From NCBI GenBank assembly GCA_003255025.1, contig QANY01011412.1, forward strand, positions 1 through 64,000: DNA of 64,000 nucleotides, written 5' to 3'. The notes beneath the pieces are model-generated. The model worked only from the letters and a program-made list of their open reading frames with translations, did no database searches and was not told the DNA's origin. A program made the position numbers and the translations under genes. Each line of letters opens with the position of its first letter. Position 1 is the first letter of the stretch. The stretch is from Datisca glomerata (lineage: Eukaryota; Streptophyta; Magnoliopsida; Cucurbitales; Datiscaceae). Below, one piece after another: positions 31,201 to 44,643 of the stretch.

Positions 31201-32593
31201 CGACAGAAACTAGCACTGTCACTACGGTCAATTGCTGTCATATCCTCAGGCCATATAGCACTGTCTCTTTTCTGGCTTTGAGCCCATTAAAGAACTGTGC
31301 ATTATAGGCCCACGTAATTGCGATATTACCATCACATTTTCCAGTTTCAAATAATGGGCATCCTCTTTCTTGTAAGAAACTTTTTAAGCTTCGCATTTCC
31401 TCCTTTTAAATATCTCACTTCATTTTCGTTTGACAAAAAAGACATTTTTAATTAAAAAATTTACTTAAAAAATGGTTTGTTAGATTAATAATTTAATCCT
31501 TTTCTAGTATTCAAAAAATAATTTAATCATATTAGAGATAGTTCTTCTTTGACGTAGAAAATATTTAAAATATTAAGAAGTGAGGAAGAAACTGAAATCA
31601 AGAAAAAAGTCAAGCAAAAAATGTCTATGTTTTTAACGCTCCCCCTCCCTTTTCCTCCTGCTCCGCTAAGCGGCAAGCTTCAACTCAGCGGGTTGCATTG
31701 TTATCTCACTTCTCAGACTCATCCTCGCGTTTCTTGATGATCAAAGTTAAACTGAAGACATAAAAAATCCCGAATAACAGCAAATACATAAAAATCAAAA
31801 ACCAAAGAAATAATGGCAACCATAAAAGTTTTAGTCAAATCAGATCATCTCTCGATGACAAAAAAAAATAGGGAAAAGTACACGAATAATTCTTGAGGTT
31901 AGTCGAAAAGACACGAACATTCCTTCTAGTTCGAAGAAGACACAAACCTCCATTCATATTTCATTTTATGAACAAAAAATTACAAAATCGTTAAATATTT
32001 ACTTAATGACGTTTAATTATTCTTTAATACAAAAATTACCCTCACTTAACCATTACTAATGGGCCTTGACAAAAAAAATCATTACTAATGGGTTACGAGT
32101 CATTTGATATAATCCGAACAGTCCAGAGAAGAATACACTCCAAGCATTCACACGAAGGAAGATGGAAACGCGCGACGGAAGTGAAGCACACTCCAAACAC
32201 CACTGCGAACCACCATCGAAGCACCACCTCAAATTTTTTTTCTTCTTTTTCATGGAAAATAGAAGACCGGAAAATATGGGTGGCAAAGCCAAAGAAGAAA
32301 TTAAGAACTCCCATTAATGTCTCTTTTCCATGTCTGCTTCCAACATTTTTTCTCTGTTCCCTACAGAACTCCCATCAATGCAGTATTGACTCAAATATTG
32401 TAACATCCAACCCAGAAAATCAATCTTGAGAAACAAATTACGACGGAGAAACAACTTGAGAAATTATCAAACATAAATCAAACCCAACCCTCAAACCAAG
32501 CTCAAACCTCAAAGGAAGGCGACAGAGGAAGTCGACGGACAAAGGCACAGTGATGGAGGAGGCGACAACGACATGCATATGAGTTCATGACTA
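31201..32593. other. Intergenic stretch without supported gene
   Basis: This is mostly AT-rich, with CT-rich patches near 31,640 and 32,150-32,250. Several short open frames (for example 32,088-32,429) show no domain. I see nothing that can be named. Confidence 0.4.
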
Positions 32594-33156
32594 CACAGTC
32601 ATCCATATCACTGAACTTAAAAAATAAAAGTCAGTAGTCTGTTTTACAAGCAAACCTTAACGAGTGAATCAAAAGATTCAGTAGGCATGCATATGAGTTC
32701 ATGATTACGCAGGATTCAAACTGGTCTACATATGATCATCAAATTGATGTGTATTAAATTTTTATGATGAATGACACGTTGATAAAGATATTAATTCACT
32801 TTGGTCCAGTCATATATAATTTCATTATATAAAGTATCTTCATCAAAATGTCTATCCACATCAATGGGCTGGATCTAGATCACATGCATTCATGATACTT
32901 AGTGAACCGTACTAGCAACCATTCATTAAAGATTCTATACTTTAATATGTTGCTGACAATTTTATTCATTATCTATGATCTTAATCATCTTGTACTAATA
33001 CAAGATCATAGTCTCATTAATGAATATAGAATTTTTAGATATTTATATAAGTTAATCAACAATAATTTAAAAGAACAATTATAACAAAAATATAATCCTT
33101 ATTAAATTTCATATCAAAATGTCAATACACATGCTTTGAGGGCATAACCCCTAACA
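32594..33156 (-). mobile_element. Truncated 3' LTR of copia element 1
   Basis: This stretch matches 40,711-41,273 nearly throughout, for example CTACATATGATCATCAAATT, GTGAACCGTACTAGCAACCA and ACAAGATCATAGTCTCATTA. On the minus strand it starts TGTTAGGGGTTATGCCC directly after the polypurine tract GGTGGGAGAT. The left end is truncated: GCATATGAGTTCATGA occurs at both about 32,575 and 32,689, hinting at a rearranged junction. Confidence 0.8.
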
Positions 33157-36100
33157 ATCTCCCACCTGTCCTAAAATAAATGTGACATTTCTCTCAATTC
33201 CATGTTACTCACGTGATCCTCAAATGACTTCACAGGAAGTGTCTTTGTAAAAGGATCAGCCAGGTTCTGTTCCGAGCCATCTTCATAATAGTCGCATCCC
33301 CTAGATGCACGATCTCTCTCACAATATGATATTTCCCCTCTATGTGCTTGACCCTCTTGTGACTCCTTGATTTCTTGGAATTCTCTACCGCCCCACTATT
33401 GTCATAGTAGAGGCTCAGTGGCTTGTCTATATCTGAAACTACTTCCAGATCAGTATAGAACTATCTGAGCTATACCGCTTCTTTCGTAACTTCACAAGTC
33501 GCTATATACTCAACTTTCCATGGTGAAATCTATAATGTTGGATTTTTTAATACTTCTCCAGACTAGTCAGCTCATCCACATAGGATGAATACTGATCCAG
33601 ATGTTGACTTTTGACTGTCTCTGTTTGCTTGAAAATCAGAATCAATATATCCAATGGAATTCAGGCATCCACCAGAATAAACAACCATATAGTTTCTCGT
33701 TCTTCTAAGATACTTGAGAATATACTTTACTGCAATCCAGTGTTCTAAACCTGGATTCAAATGACAACGACTGACAATTCCCACTGCATAACATATGTCT
33801 GGTCTCGTACACAAAATGACATACTTGAGACTTCCAACCACCGCAGCATATGGAACCTTTCTCATATCCTCTTCCTCCTGAGATGTCTTAGGACATTGTT
33901 CCTTCGAGAGGATAATTCCATGTATGGTCGGTAGTTGACATTTCTTGAAATTCTCCATAGAGAATCTCTCTAGCACCTTATCAATATAAGATGCCTGAGA
34001 AAGTGTCAAGAGCTTCTTCTTTCTATCTTTTATGATTTGGATGCCTAGAACATAGCTCACTTCTCCCAAATCTTTCATTTGAAATTTCTCAGCTAACCAA
34101 TTCTTTACTTTTGACAGAGTTTTTACATTATTCTCAATGAGTAGAATATCATCAACATAAAGAACTAGGAAAACCACTATCTCTATCTTTGATGTATTTA
34201 TAAACTCAAGCTTCGTCAACATTTTGCTCGAATCCATAAGACTTTATAATCTCATCAAATGTACGACTCCAAGATCTAGATGCTCGCTTCTAATCCATAA
34301 ATGGATTTAAACAACTTGCATAATTTCTGAACCTGCCCCTTTTGTACGAACCTTTCTGGTTGCATCATATAGATGCTTTCTTCAAGAGAGTCAATCTGAA
34401 AAGCTGTCTTGCCGTCCATTTGTCATATCTTATAGTCAATACTAGCGGTTATGGACAAAAGTATGCAAATGGATTTTAGCATGGCCATAGGGGAGAATGT
34501 CTCTTCATAATCAACTCCCTCCCTTTGTATATAGCCCTTGGCCACTAACCGTGCTTTGAAAGTCTCTACTTTCCCATATGCACCTCTTTTCTTCTTGAAG
34601 ATCCATTTACATCTAATGGGCCTGACATCTTCAGGTGAATCTAAAAGTTCCCAGACGGAATTGGAATATATAGATTCCATTTTCTGGTTCATGACTTCTT
34701 GTCATTCTCTTTTTCAGGATCATCCACTTCTTCTTCATAAGATAATGGATCATCATTATCAGTGTCAGACACTAGGACATGTGATTTTAGTTCGTAGCAA
34801 ACTGGCTGTCTCACAACCCTCCCACTAGGACATTGCACTTAGGTTTCTTTTGCACGAACTGTGGTTTCTCTGGTTTGTCATTTATTAGTAGAAATTGAAG
34901 GTGGTCTGATCTCATCAGCCGCTAATTTCTCGAGAACTACTTGCTACGAAGATTGTAGTTTTACATATAGTCATGCTCAAAGAATGTTGCATTTATCGAC
35001 TCAAACACCTTTTAATCCTTGTGATTGTAAAAGTACCTAATTTCTAGTCTCTAGAGCATAACGTATGAATATGCATACCTCAGACCTTGAGTCTAACTTT
35101 CCGGTCTTAGGTCTAAGAACGTGAGCTGGACACCCCCCCTCGTATAAGGAAATGATGCAAACTAGGTTTGAAGCCATTTCATAACTCTAAAGGAGTATTG
35201 CTTACAAACTTAGAGGGCGCTACATTCAAAATGTAAGTTGCATGTGTAGTGCATATCCCCAAAATAAAACTGATAGTGATGAGTAGCTTAACATCGACAT
35301 AATCATATCCAATAAGGTTCGGTTTCTCCTCTCTGCAACACCATTTTGTTGTGGTGTTCCAGGTGCTCTGAGTTAGGATAAGATTCCACACTCCAGCAAA
35401 TAATCCTTGAATTCTAAATCCAAGTATTCACCGCCTCGATCGGATCAAAGAGTTTTTAATGATTTACCTAATTGCTTTTCAACTTCAATTTTGAAGTGTT
35501 TAAACTTTCCAAAAGTTTCATACTTTCTTTGCATTAGGTAAGTATAACCATATATTGCGTAATCGTCAATAAAAGTGACAAAATACTCATACCCACCTCT
35601 AGCTTGGACATTGATTGGTCCATAGACATCACTATGTACTAGCTCAAGTGGTTCCTTAGCTTTTAGGGCATTTCCTATGAAAGGTCTCTTGGTCATTTTA
35701 CCGTCTAGATAGGATTCACAAACAAAAAGAATTCCAACATTTAGTTCTCTCAAAGCATCATTTTTTGTTAACCTTTTAACCTATCTAGATTAATATGTCC
35801 CAATCTAAGATGTCAAAGACACGTGTTATCACCATCGTGAGAAACTTTTTGTCGTTTGTTACTTTTAGGTTTTGCTACTTTAAATAATTCAGAATTATTT
35901 AATGCGCATTCAATCAGTTTGAGCAAATGCAGTCCATTTCTAACTTTTTCATGATAAATATCGAATTCATTCTTAGAAATAATAAACTTTTTATTAATAA
36001 AAGAAATTTTGGATAATTATTCTTGCAAAAATGAAAGAGAAATCAAACTTCTCAAAAATCTAAGAATATAATAAATATCATTCAAAACTAAATAATTATA

Positions 36101-37128
36101 TCCAAAAAGTAAACGGATTGTCCTTAATGCTTTAGCTGACATGAGTGCACCACTGCCAACTCTCAAAATGACCTCACTATCAGCCAGCTCCCTTGACGAA
36201 TCAAGCATCTGCAAATAAGAACATACATGGTTAGTGGCTTCTGAATCAAGTATCCAGGATGATAAATCATATTCTATTAAGTAAGCTTCAAGTACAAGTA
36301 AATCACATTTACCTTTCTTTTTCGGCTCGGAGAGATACTTGTTACAGTTTCTTTTCCAATGATCTTCAACCCCACAGTGGTAATATTTTCCTTTGGGCTT
36401 GTTATCTTTCTTGTTCTTCTTAGCTTTTAGAGAAGTCTTGGCTTTTTTTCCTTTCTTGTTCTTACTTTTATCCTTTCCATTGATCTCCTTCCTTTTGCTA
36501 TTTTTAATAGTGGAAGAAGGCTTTTGCTCGACAACATTTGTCTCGTCCTCTTTGGTCATTCTAAAGTTGACTGACTCAAAAGTCTACAGTTCATTCAACA
36601 ATTTGGTCATGTTGAATTGCAATTTATGCATAACATAGTTGGTCGTGAACGTAGCAAAAGCTGGTGTGAGCGACTCAAGTATAATGCTAACTTGAGTCTG
36701 CTTATCAATGGTCGCCCCTTGTACTTCTGCCTCGTGCTTTATGTTGATCATGTTCTCGCAGAAGTGCCATTTCTCATCTTAGTTGTCATATAGCTCCTAA
36801 CGGTTGCATGACGACTTTGATCAGACTACTACCCAAACATCGCCTGTAGAGATTCCATAATCTCATAGGTAGTCTCTATGCTTTCATGCTTGGTTCTCAG
36901 AATATCATCCATGCTCACAAGCATGTAGCATTTCACATTGTTGTTTGATATGATCCAAGCATCATATTTGTCCCTAACATTCTTAGGGGTACTAGCAAAG
37001 GGCTCCTCAAGGCATTACTCAATAAGAATGAACTTATAGTTCATATTTGATTTTCAACGTATAAAATTATCACCATTAAATTTCTCAAGAGCAAGTGAAG
37101 CAGTAATATGGTTGCCCATGGTAAACAT
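33151..37128 (-). pseudogene. Ty1/copia gag-pol polyprotein (decayed)
   Basis: On the minus strand the ATG at 37,128 gives MFTMGNHITASLALEKFNGD, the gag (UBN2-type) start. A knuckle, CGVEDHWKRNC, lies near 36,365, followed by a protease-like WILDSEATNHVC (D-S-E where D-S-G is usual) near 36,260. Integrase reads LELVHSDVYGPI and YFVTFIDDY near 35,600. RT reads RCKWIFKKKRGAYGKVETFK near 34,600 and LYVDDILLI near 34,150 (catalytic YVDD). The C-terminal RNase H part includes GSLKYVILCTRPDICYAVG and ends at 33,151-33,153, overlapping the LTR start. The order gag-PR-IN-RT-RH is diagnostic of copia. Stops and frameshifts are numerous. Confidence 0.88.
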
Positions 37129-39104
37129 AATAATGATAACTGAAATTTAAAACATACAATATTCAATATAATTGATAAATATCTAGAATTTGAAAAGTAA
37201 GCGTGATGCATGAATGTAACATAATAAACACACAAAATTTAACATTTACTAATCACGATAAAATAACTCAATGATTAATGTAATGCCTTAGGGTCAGTCA
37301 GATTAACCTCAGACTGTCTATGACACATTCTCATCATTATTAATTAAAACTTAAAACATCTTATATTTTCTCTTTTAATAATAAAATATCGCTTGCTTGG
37401 TCAAGTCACAACTATCCACATGAAAGCTTAATTGTGATTTTGTGAGTGTAACTCATCATTTCAGATTACATGACTTCATTTAGAATATGTCACCTTAGGG
37501 TCAGTCAAAATTAAACTACATCACTTCCTCATATCTTCATAAGAAGTCTAACGTTGGTATTGGTACACCTCGAACCTTCGTTAGGGGGATGTAAACTAAG
37601 CTATCTCGAGACACTCACTGTACCTCATGGTGTTGTAGGTTACATTGACATGTAACCTTCTCCCACTCACTATTTTAGGATTATGTATTTCCATTTTTAA
37701 CTATTAAATTAATTTCAAATTAATTACTAGTTGAAATAATAACTCTATGAATATTTAATAATCAGTTATGTCAATCTTATTGGTCTAAGTTCATTTAACC
37801 TTTTAAAGCGTCTAAGTCATAATTAGGTGAACGTAGATTAACTAATTAATTATATTCATCAAAATTTAATAAAACTTTTTTACTAAAGTCGGCTATCCTA
37901 AATGTTATTATAGCTCTTAGTGTGATGTGATTACCAAGTTTTAACTAATTAAAACCTAGTAGTTTACATGCAATTGATTTCATAAAATAATACATATAAA
38001 CATATTAGGACAATCCTAATAAATCATGTTTCTACTAATGAGATGCGTGATTAAATAAAACTGTGTGGGATGTATGTCATGTGATCGACTAATGTATGCA
38101 AATGTTATCAAACAACAATTAAAAAAAAATTTAAAAAATAAATAAAGTAATAATGGACCGAGTGACAATTAGGTATTTCTAAATTACAACCCTTGAATTA
38201 AATAAATAAAATTACAAAGCGGACTCCAATAATACATAGTTCTCAAATATTATCTTCTCATCCTAATGTCCATTTTCATAATCTCTAAGCTTTAAACAAA
38301 ATTTTATTAATTAAGAAAAACTATTTTTCTTAATTAAAATTAATTTTTATAATTACCCACTTAAAATGGTTCACTTTGACTGAATCAAATAAACACTTTA
38401 TTTGATTTGGTCAAACTTGAGTCAAATCCAATCAACCTATTAATTTCTAATTTTCATAAAATGAAAAATTAATAATTAATATCCAATTTTCATAAAATTA
38501 AAAATTAAAAGTTCATTTAAAATTACATTAGTTTCAAAATATAAAAGAAAATTGATAGATCTAGAGTTATCATCAAACCCTATGGTGATAGGGTTGGTTG
38601 GTATTAGAGTTTGTACAAAACTTTCCCAAATGTGACAACAATTGCCATCAACTACCATCGCTACCGCTGGCCACCAGCCGTTGCCCTTCACTGGAACAGA
38701 ATTTTCCCGCGACTTGGCCGCCGCTAGAATACCGGTGTCGCCAGTGCCAGGAAACCTATTTTTAGTGTCGGCGCCGAAATTCCCTAGGAATTCCTATTTC
38801 GTTTCTTTTTCCTCCGTTGTTCGTCTCGTGCGTTATTCATCTTCTCGCGATAGAAATAATTACAATAAATATTCATAATAAAACTACAAAAAAATTCCTA
38901 TGCCCCAAAACGACTTACATAAGATCTAAGAAAAAATTTAATGAACAAAGCCTGACCAATAATCATAATACAATTAACGAACCATTATTTTCCATACATT
39001 AAAAAAACATGAGCATCTATTCGTTCATACATATCTCATCATTATATGAATAATGCAAGAAAACCCACACAACATTTAATATATATAAATATATAAAGAC
39101 CACC
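37129..39104 (-). other. Copia element 1 leader, non-coding
   Basis: This is about 2 kb between the gag start and the primer-binding site. It is AT-rich, with a GC-rich patch at about 38,640-38,830. No credible ORF was found; short frames here have no domain. The length is unusual for a leader, so a further unrecognised insertion is possible. Confidence 0.45.
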
Positions 39105-39113
39105 CTAATACCA
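39105..39113 (-). promoter_or_regulatory. Copia element 1 primer-binding site
   Basis: On the minus strand, AAGTGGTATTAGGG follows the LTR end and resembles the tRNA-Met-type TGGTATCAGAG with one or two changes. Confidence 0.6.
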
Positions 39114-39115
39114 CT

Positions 39116-41273
39116 TGTTGATAATCGTGGCGCATGCGGAGCAAAAGCGGTGACGTGTGGCCATTTTAAAAATTAAATTTTTAATAAATAGAATCTTTTA
39201 ATAAAATAAAATCGTGCATCAGTACGATAACTAAAAAAAACTTTTTATTGAAAACTATTTTCAATCAGTCTGGATTCATTATATATTTATATATTAATTT
39301 ACAACATACAAGGTTAGAAATCATATACCTCTTGTAGTTTAAATCAAGCATCCTCGCAAAACCAATAGATTCTCCGTTCCCATGAAATCGTTTCAACGAT
39401 TAGTAAACTCCAAGATCCACACCAAAATCTTCCAAGTCAATCCTCAATGCACTAGGAAGTTGTTGGGAACGTAGAATATAACAAAGACACTTTTCTGTTA
39501 CTAGATGTACTCAACACATGAGATCTAAAGATTTTACTGAGAAAGACTTTTCTGATACGATTCTCTAAAAGAACGTGATGATTATTCTTTTAGATATTTT
39601 GATTAACTCTTAATAGTAGAAAATTCACTTTTGAGAAATTGTGTTATTCTCTCAACTCTTGATTGATGAACTAATTCTCTCTCATTCAACTGGTTTATTG
39701 ATTCATCACCTTAGACCATTAGAATAATATCTATATATTTCTCTTGATAATGACCTATAAGATATCTTGGGATAATTGCAATAATTTTTAATCATAAATA
39801 TCCCAATCATAGTGAAACTCACTGCTATTGTGCGCAACTGCAGTGTCGCATGGCACTACAGAAGTACATGTCAATCTCTGATACCCAATCACTGATTTAA
39901 CATGTGATAATTATTACGTATTAAATATATTTTAATCAAATTATATATTTAGATATTTTTTAATTTAAAATTAACATATCTGATTATCCCTATAAACTAA
40001 ATTGTCTGTTATTTCATAAATAACAGATTTAGTTGATCCAAATTATTATCTAATAATAATTTAATTATATAGTTTCATATATGAGATATTTCGTCTCACT
40101 TATTGATAATTAAAAATTAATCGATAATTATATATATTAATTCCAGAAATTATATTAATAAATATAAATAATTCAATTAACTAGTTAATCATACATAATC
40201 ATCTCATAATTATGTACTTGCCCAGAATAAAAATTCCTTTGGAAATAAGTCATTTTCTCATGTCCTGAAATATTCACACCCTAGACTACGTAGTACAAAG
40301 GTGAGTTGAGGACCATAGACCTATAATCCTAAGCTTCAATAAACTAGATTATTAATTAAACTCTTTAATTAAATAATATTATTTATTAATTTCATTATTA
40401 CTCCACTATAATATGGAATTGCACTCTTAGAGATTACTGAGTATTCTCATGTAGTCCATTGATATAATTATTTCATGTAGTTCTGTCCTCCAATTATTGG
40501 TTCGTAAATTAGAACGGATCAAAATGACCATTTTACCCTTTTAGTACCCTCTTGATCCTTCAGTACCATTAATCCACTAGTGAATGACTAATTTATAATC
40601 TTATTATAAATTTGAGCTCAATAACTATTCAGTTCCAGAATTAACACTTAAGAAAACCAATATGCGAGCCGTTAGGAAAGCTTGTATTCCAAATCTTGTA
40701 AGATAATGTTCACAGCCATCCATATTACTGAATCTTCAAACCAAAAGTCACTAGCATGTTTTACAAACAAACTTTAACAAATGAAACTAAAGATCCAATA
40801 GACATGCATAGGAGGCCATGACTACTCAGGATTTAGACTTATCTACATATGATCATCAAATTGATGTGTATTAAATCTTTATGATAAACGGCACGTTGAT
40901 AAATATATTAATTCACATTGGTCCAATCATATATAATCTCATTATATAAAGTACATTTACTAAGATATATATCCACATCAATGATTCGGATCTAGATCAC
41001 ATGTATTTATAATGCTTAGTGAACCGTACTAGCAACCATTCATTAAAGATTCCATATTTTAATATGTTGCTGATAATTTTATTCATTATCTATGATCTTA
41101 ATTCTCTCGTACTAATACAAGATCATAGTCTCATTAATGAATATGAAATTTTCAGATATTTATATAAATTATTCAACATTATTTTAATTTAACAGTTATG
41201 AGAAAAATGTAATTCTTATTAAATTTCATATCAATATGTCAATATACATGCTTTGAGGGCGTAACCCTCAACC
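39116..41273 (-). mobile_element. Copia element 1 5' LTR, about 2.16 kb
   Basis: On the minus strand it runs from TTGAGGGTTACGCCCTCAAA at about 41,273 to TTATCAACA at 39,116, with short TGTTGA/TCAACA inverted ends (one base degraded at the right). Its right 560 bp match the truncated 3' LTR at 32,594-33,156. Its right edge lies inside the gag of a second copia element, showing it inserted there. The large size may hide a further nested insertion near 39,460. Confidence 0.65.
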
Positions 41274-41625
41274 TGATCAATATCATAAGTTCTCTGACGG
41301 GAATTTTGGGTTTCATCCGACAGTTAATGAAGTTTCACACAATAAATTTTTTGGCTAGACGACCTTGATCCTCGTACATTTTGATGATGTTGTTGGTGCA
41401 ACACATTGCTAACATCTAGCGATCTCATCAGAACGCAACCAAGAAACATATGCATCATTTTCCTGTTGAGTCGATTCAGTAATAAGCTCAAGGGGACAAG
41501 GGTGGTGAGCATGAACTTGTTCTTTTCTACCGTCAATACGATATCAAGATTACATTTCCAATCTACATAATTTTCACCAGTGAATTTTTTTTACATTCAA
41601 GATTGTTGAGAGGGGATAATGACAT
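41274..41625 (-). pseudogene. Copia element 2 gag start, cut by element 1
   Basis: On the minus strand the ATG at 41,625 gives MSLSPLNNLE, then frame-shifted: FTGENYVDWKCNLDIVLTVE, KNKFMLTTLV and SNVLHQQHHQNV. This is the N-terminal part of a copia gag (the W-x3-L-D-I-V-L-T motif and the S-N-V-L-x-H-Q region). It stops at 41,274 where the LTR of element 1 begins. The rest of the polyprotein is not found in the window. At least two frameshifts are present. Confidence 0.75.
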
Positions 41626-43275
41626 GATTACTAAAACGAATAAATAAACAGTATAAATAAATACTTGATCATTTAGCAAAATATGATACATGATGCAAAT
41701 ACTTAGATATTTAAAAATCTGATAAAAATATAATTCTTCCATGATGTTACGATCAACAATGATAGCTCGTCTCATCTAGGGACAACGCTCGAGCTATCTC
41801 CTATCGCATCGAGACTCTTCTCGGTTGGTTAACTTTTCTTAAGATGTAGTTACGTCTAGCTCAACCAATAAAAAATGATTTGGTCATCTTAACCCCATTG
41901 ACTAGCTCCAATGAGAGATTCCAATGTGCTTCAGTCTAAGTGTTTAACCAGCGCATCGGCTTTAAAAGTTGCTATGAACTAACGGTCTGTCTAGGGACGA
42001 TCCCGCCTCACCATTTCCTTTACAAGCTTTAGCTTCGCAAGCAACTTGATGACTCAAAGTGACACTATGTCCATGTTTCTCCCACTGAAGAGAGGACGGG
42101 TAGGGCGACTCTAAACCATTCATAGTCTCACGATCAAGTTTACATTAGGGACCTTGGGAACGTTTCAGCATAAACGACCCTTCCACTTAGGTTATGGAAA
42201 AATTAGATTTTTCTTTACTTTTCCAAAAAACATGACTCTTTATAGATTTGAAAAGTAAATTTAAAAAGTTATAAACTTTTATAAAATTTAAGTCACAGTT
42301 TAAAAATTATAATATTTTTTTATTAAATTCATATTGTATTTGGAATTATAACTCATTATAAATTTAAACTGCAATGATGCATGTACATGTTACATGCAAA
42401 TTTGATATTGGCATATCTCTATTTCTATATAACATGTTATATGAGTTTGTGAGATTAATAATAAATCATACATTCAAAATTAATCTCTCTATTACTCATT
42501 TCTAAATACAAAACATAAAAAGAATAATTAATAAATTACAATAATTTAAATGTTAGTGTTCATGGCGTATGTAATTATCTCATTTTCCTTCAGTAAGTCC
42601 CACCCTCTTGTAACCCTTAACCAAGGTCCAGTCTCATTTTAAAAATCAAATTTCAATTTAAAAATAATTTTTCAACAATTTTTACTTTGATAAATAATTA
42701 CCAAGTAAATTAATCAATTGATTTGTTTTTAAATAATTTACAAAATAAATTCTAATTAACCGGCGTTGAAAAATTATCAAATTAAATAAATTTAATTTTA
42801 GGAACTGGATTGAGATTGGAATCAAATCCCAAGTCCTTATGAATCATTTAAGTCAAGCAACACTTGCTCGGTCCAAAACCTCAACAAGCTTGGTAGGTCC
42901 ACGCCAGTCCAAGGCCCAACATGGTCTCATGCGCTAGAGTTTTCTAACTCCTAGTGACAGTGCGGCTTACGGCGTAGGGTGCGGCGGATGGCAACAGCAA
43001 GCGACGACACGCGATAACAGACAACGACGTGCAACGACGGATTTACATGGAATTTAACGATACAACTCTTTGCAAAAATAAATTACATAAAATCCTATCG
43101 GCGTACATCAATTTTAAAACTGAAAAATAACACTTAGAGCCAATCGATCGGGATCCATTCGTAAAATACATTCAAACATGCTTTAAATTACCATACAAAA
43201 ATATATGCCAATATCATCATATTCATCCATTCATATGTTTAGATACAGAATATGCATAATAAAAAATCATAGACA
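41626..43275 (-). other. Copia element 2 leader, non-coding
   Basis: This is sequence between the gag start and the putative primer site. It is AT-rich and no ORF with a domain is seen. Confidence 0.45.
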
Positions 43276-44643
43276 CCGATACTAGTTGTTGGATCGGGTT
43301 TTAGATTTTGTAGAAAATTAATGAACCATGACTAATTCATGGGCAAAATATCAAAAAATTACAAAACAAACATTTAATCAAATTAAATACAATACCAAAC
43401 CAATGAACATGTATAACGGTAAAAATGTATCGAGAAGAGATAGAAATTAATTTATAGCTTTTCAATTAATGGAGAATATCTGATTTGGTGGGATCAAATT
43501 CTCTATTTCACATTCTTCTTTCTTGAGATTCACAAAGCTAGTAATTGATGTTTACACCAACAACCACTCATTAGAGTAAGAAGTACTCTCTTAAGGATTT
43601 GTGTGGTAATTAAGTGTGGGCTTTCAAAATGACTGTGGAAGAGAAAACAAATTTTTTCTCTTCCTCGCTGGATTTCTGCGGCAACAATGAGGGAGGAGGA
43701 GAGAAACCTTTTCTGCACTTATTAACACACTTATGTTAGGTTAGGTTATGTTAGAGATGCAACCCTAATGCAATCCCTTATATATTAATTACATAATTTA
43801 ATCATATATCCTTATATGATAAAATCTAAAAATCACCTTCACCCTGCACTGTGATGTGCGATTTTTACATCTCCCATGGAGCCAAAATTGGGTCCAAATT
43901 CATCCGTCCAAATTGATGAATTAAATTTGATCCCTATCAATTAATTAAATTAAATTTTTTATTTACTAATTATCCAATAATGAGAAAATAATAAAATAAT
44001 TAATTTGAATATTAATTTTGATCTTCACTAATATAATGATGACACCTATTCATATGGGTTCGGGAGTGTACCTTTGTTCAAAACACGTTTTTAATCCAAA
44101 GTTGTTGTTTCTCATTCATGTCTTTATGAGCTACTCCTGAGATCGAATGGACCCACATGAATAAAATTATGAGATTTACATACCCAGCTAATTTAGCTCT
44201 GTAAATTTCTTACCTATTTAATCCCGACATCGCACGACTCCACTGTAGGTCCGATGCCGAATGAACTCTTGATTCACGCGTGCTATATTTTCTGTTTAGT
44301 GCAAATAAACATTTATATTTCACGGTCCACAGAATATTTAACGATATTACCCTTCTTGATTATCATTAACACAAGTGTGATGTAAAATTACCGTTTTACC
44401 CCTATAGTTATTATTTCTTTAACTCATTTATTGACTGTGAATAAGATAGCCATAGTATTGAAGTGTCTCATACATATCACCGTGTCTTATTTAATGACTC
44501 ATGTCATCGAGTACCGGTCCTGATTTATTTATTCACACACCATCAATAAAGCATAAGGTGATATTGTTGCTTTTGCAATCTTATCACGTATTTCATATTT
44601 GTGAATCATGCAACTCTAACATAGTTGAATCACGATCCCAACA
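43274..44643 (-). mobile_element. Copia element 2 5' LTR with primer site
   Basis: On the minus strand the LTR runs from TGTTGGGATCGTGATTC (44,643) to CCGATCCAACA (43,286). The two ends form an imperfect inverted repeat, as LTRs do. A degenerate primer site, TAGTATCGGTG, lies at about 43,274-43,284. No 3' LTR partner is in the window. Confidence 0.6.

Noticed and set aside
38642..38878. 78-codon frame in the copia leader
   Set aside because: It is a GC-rich patch without a domain, located between primer site and gag.
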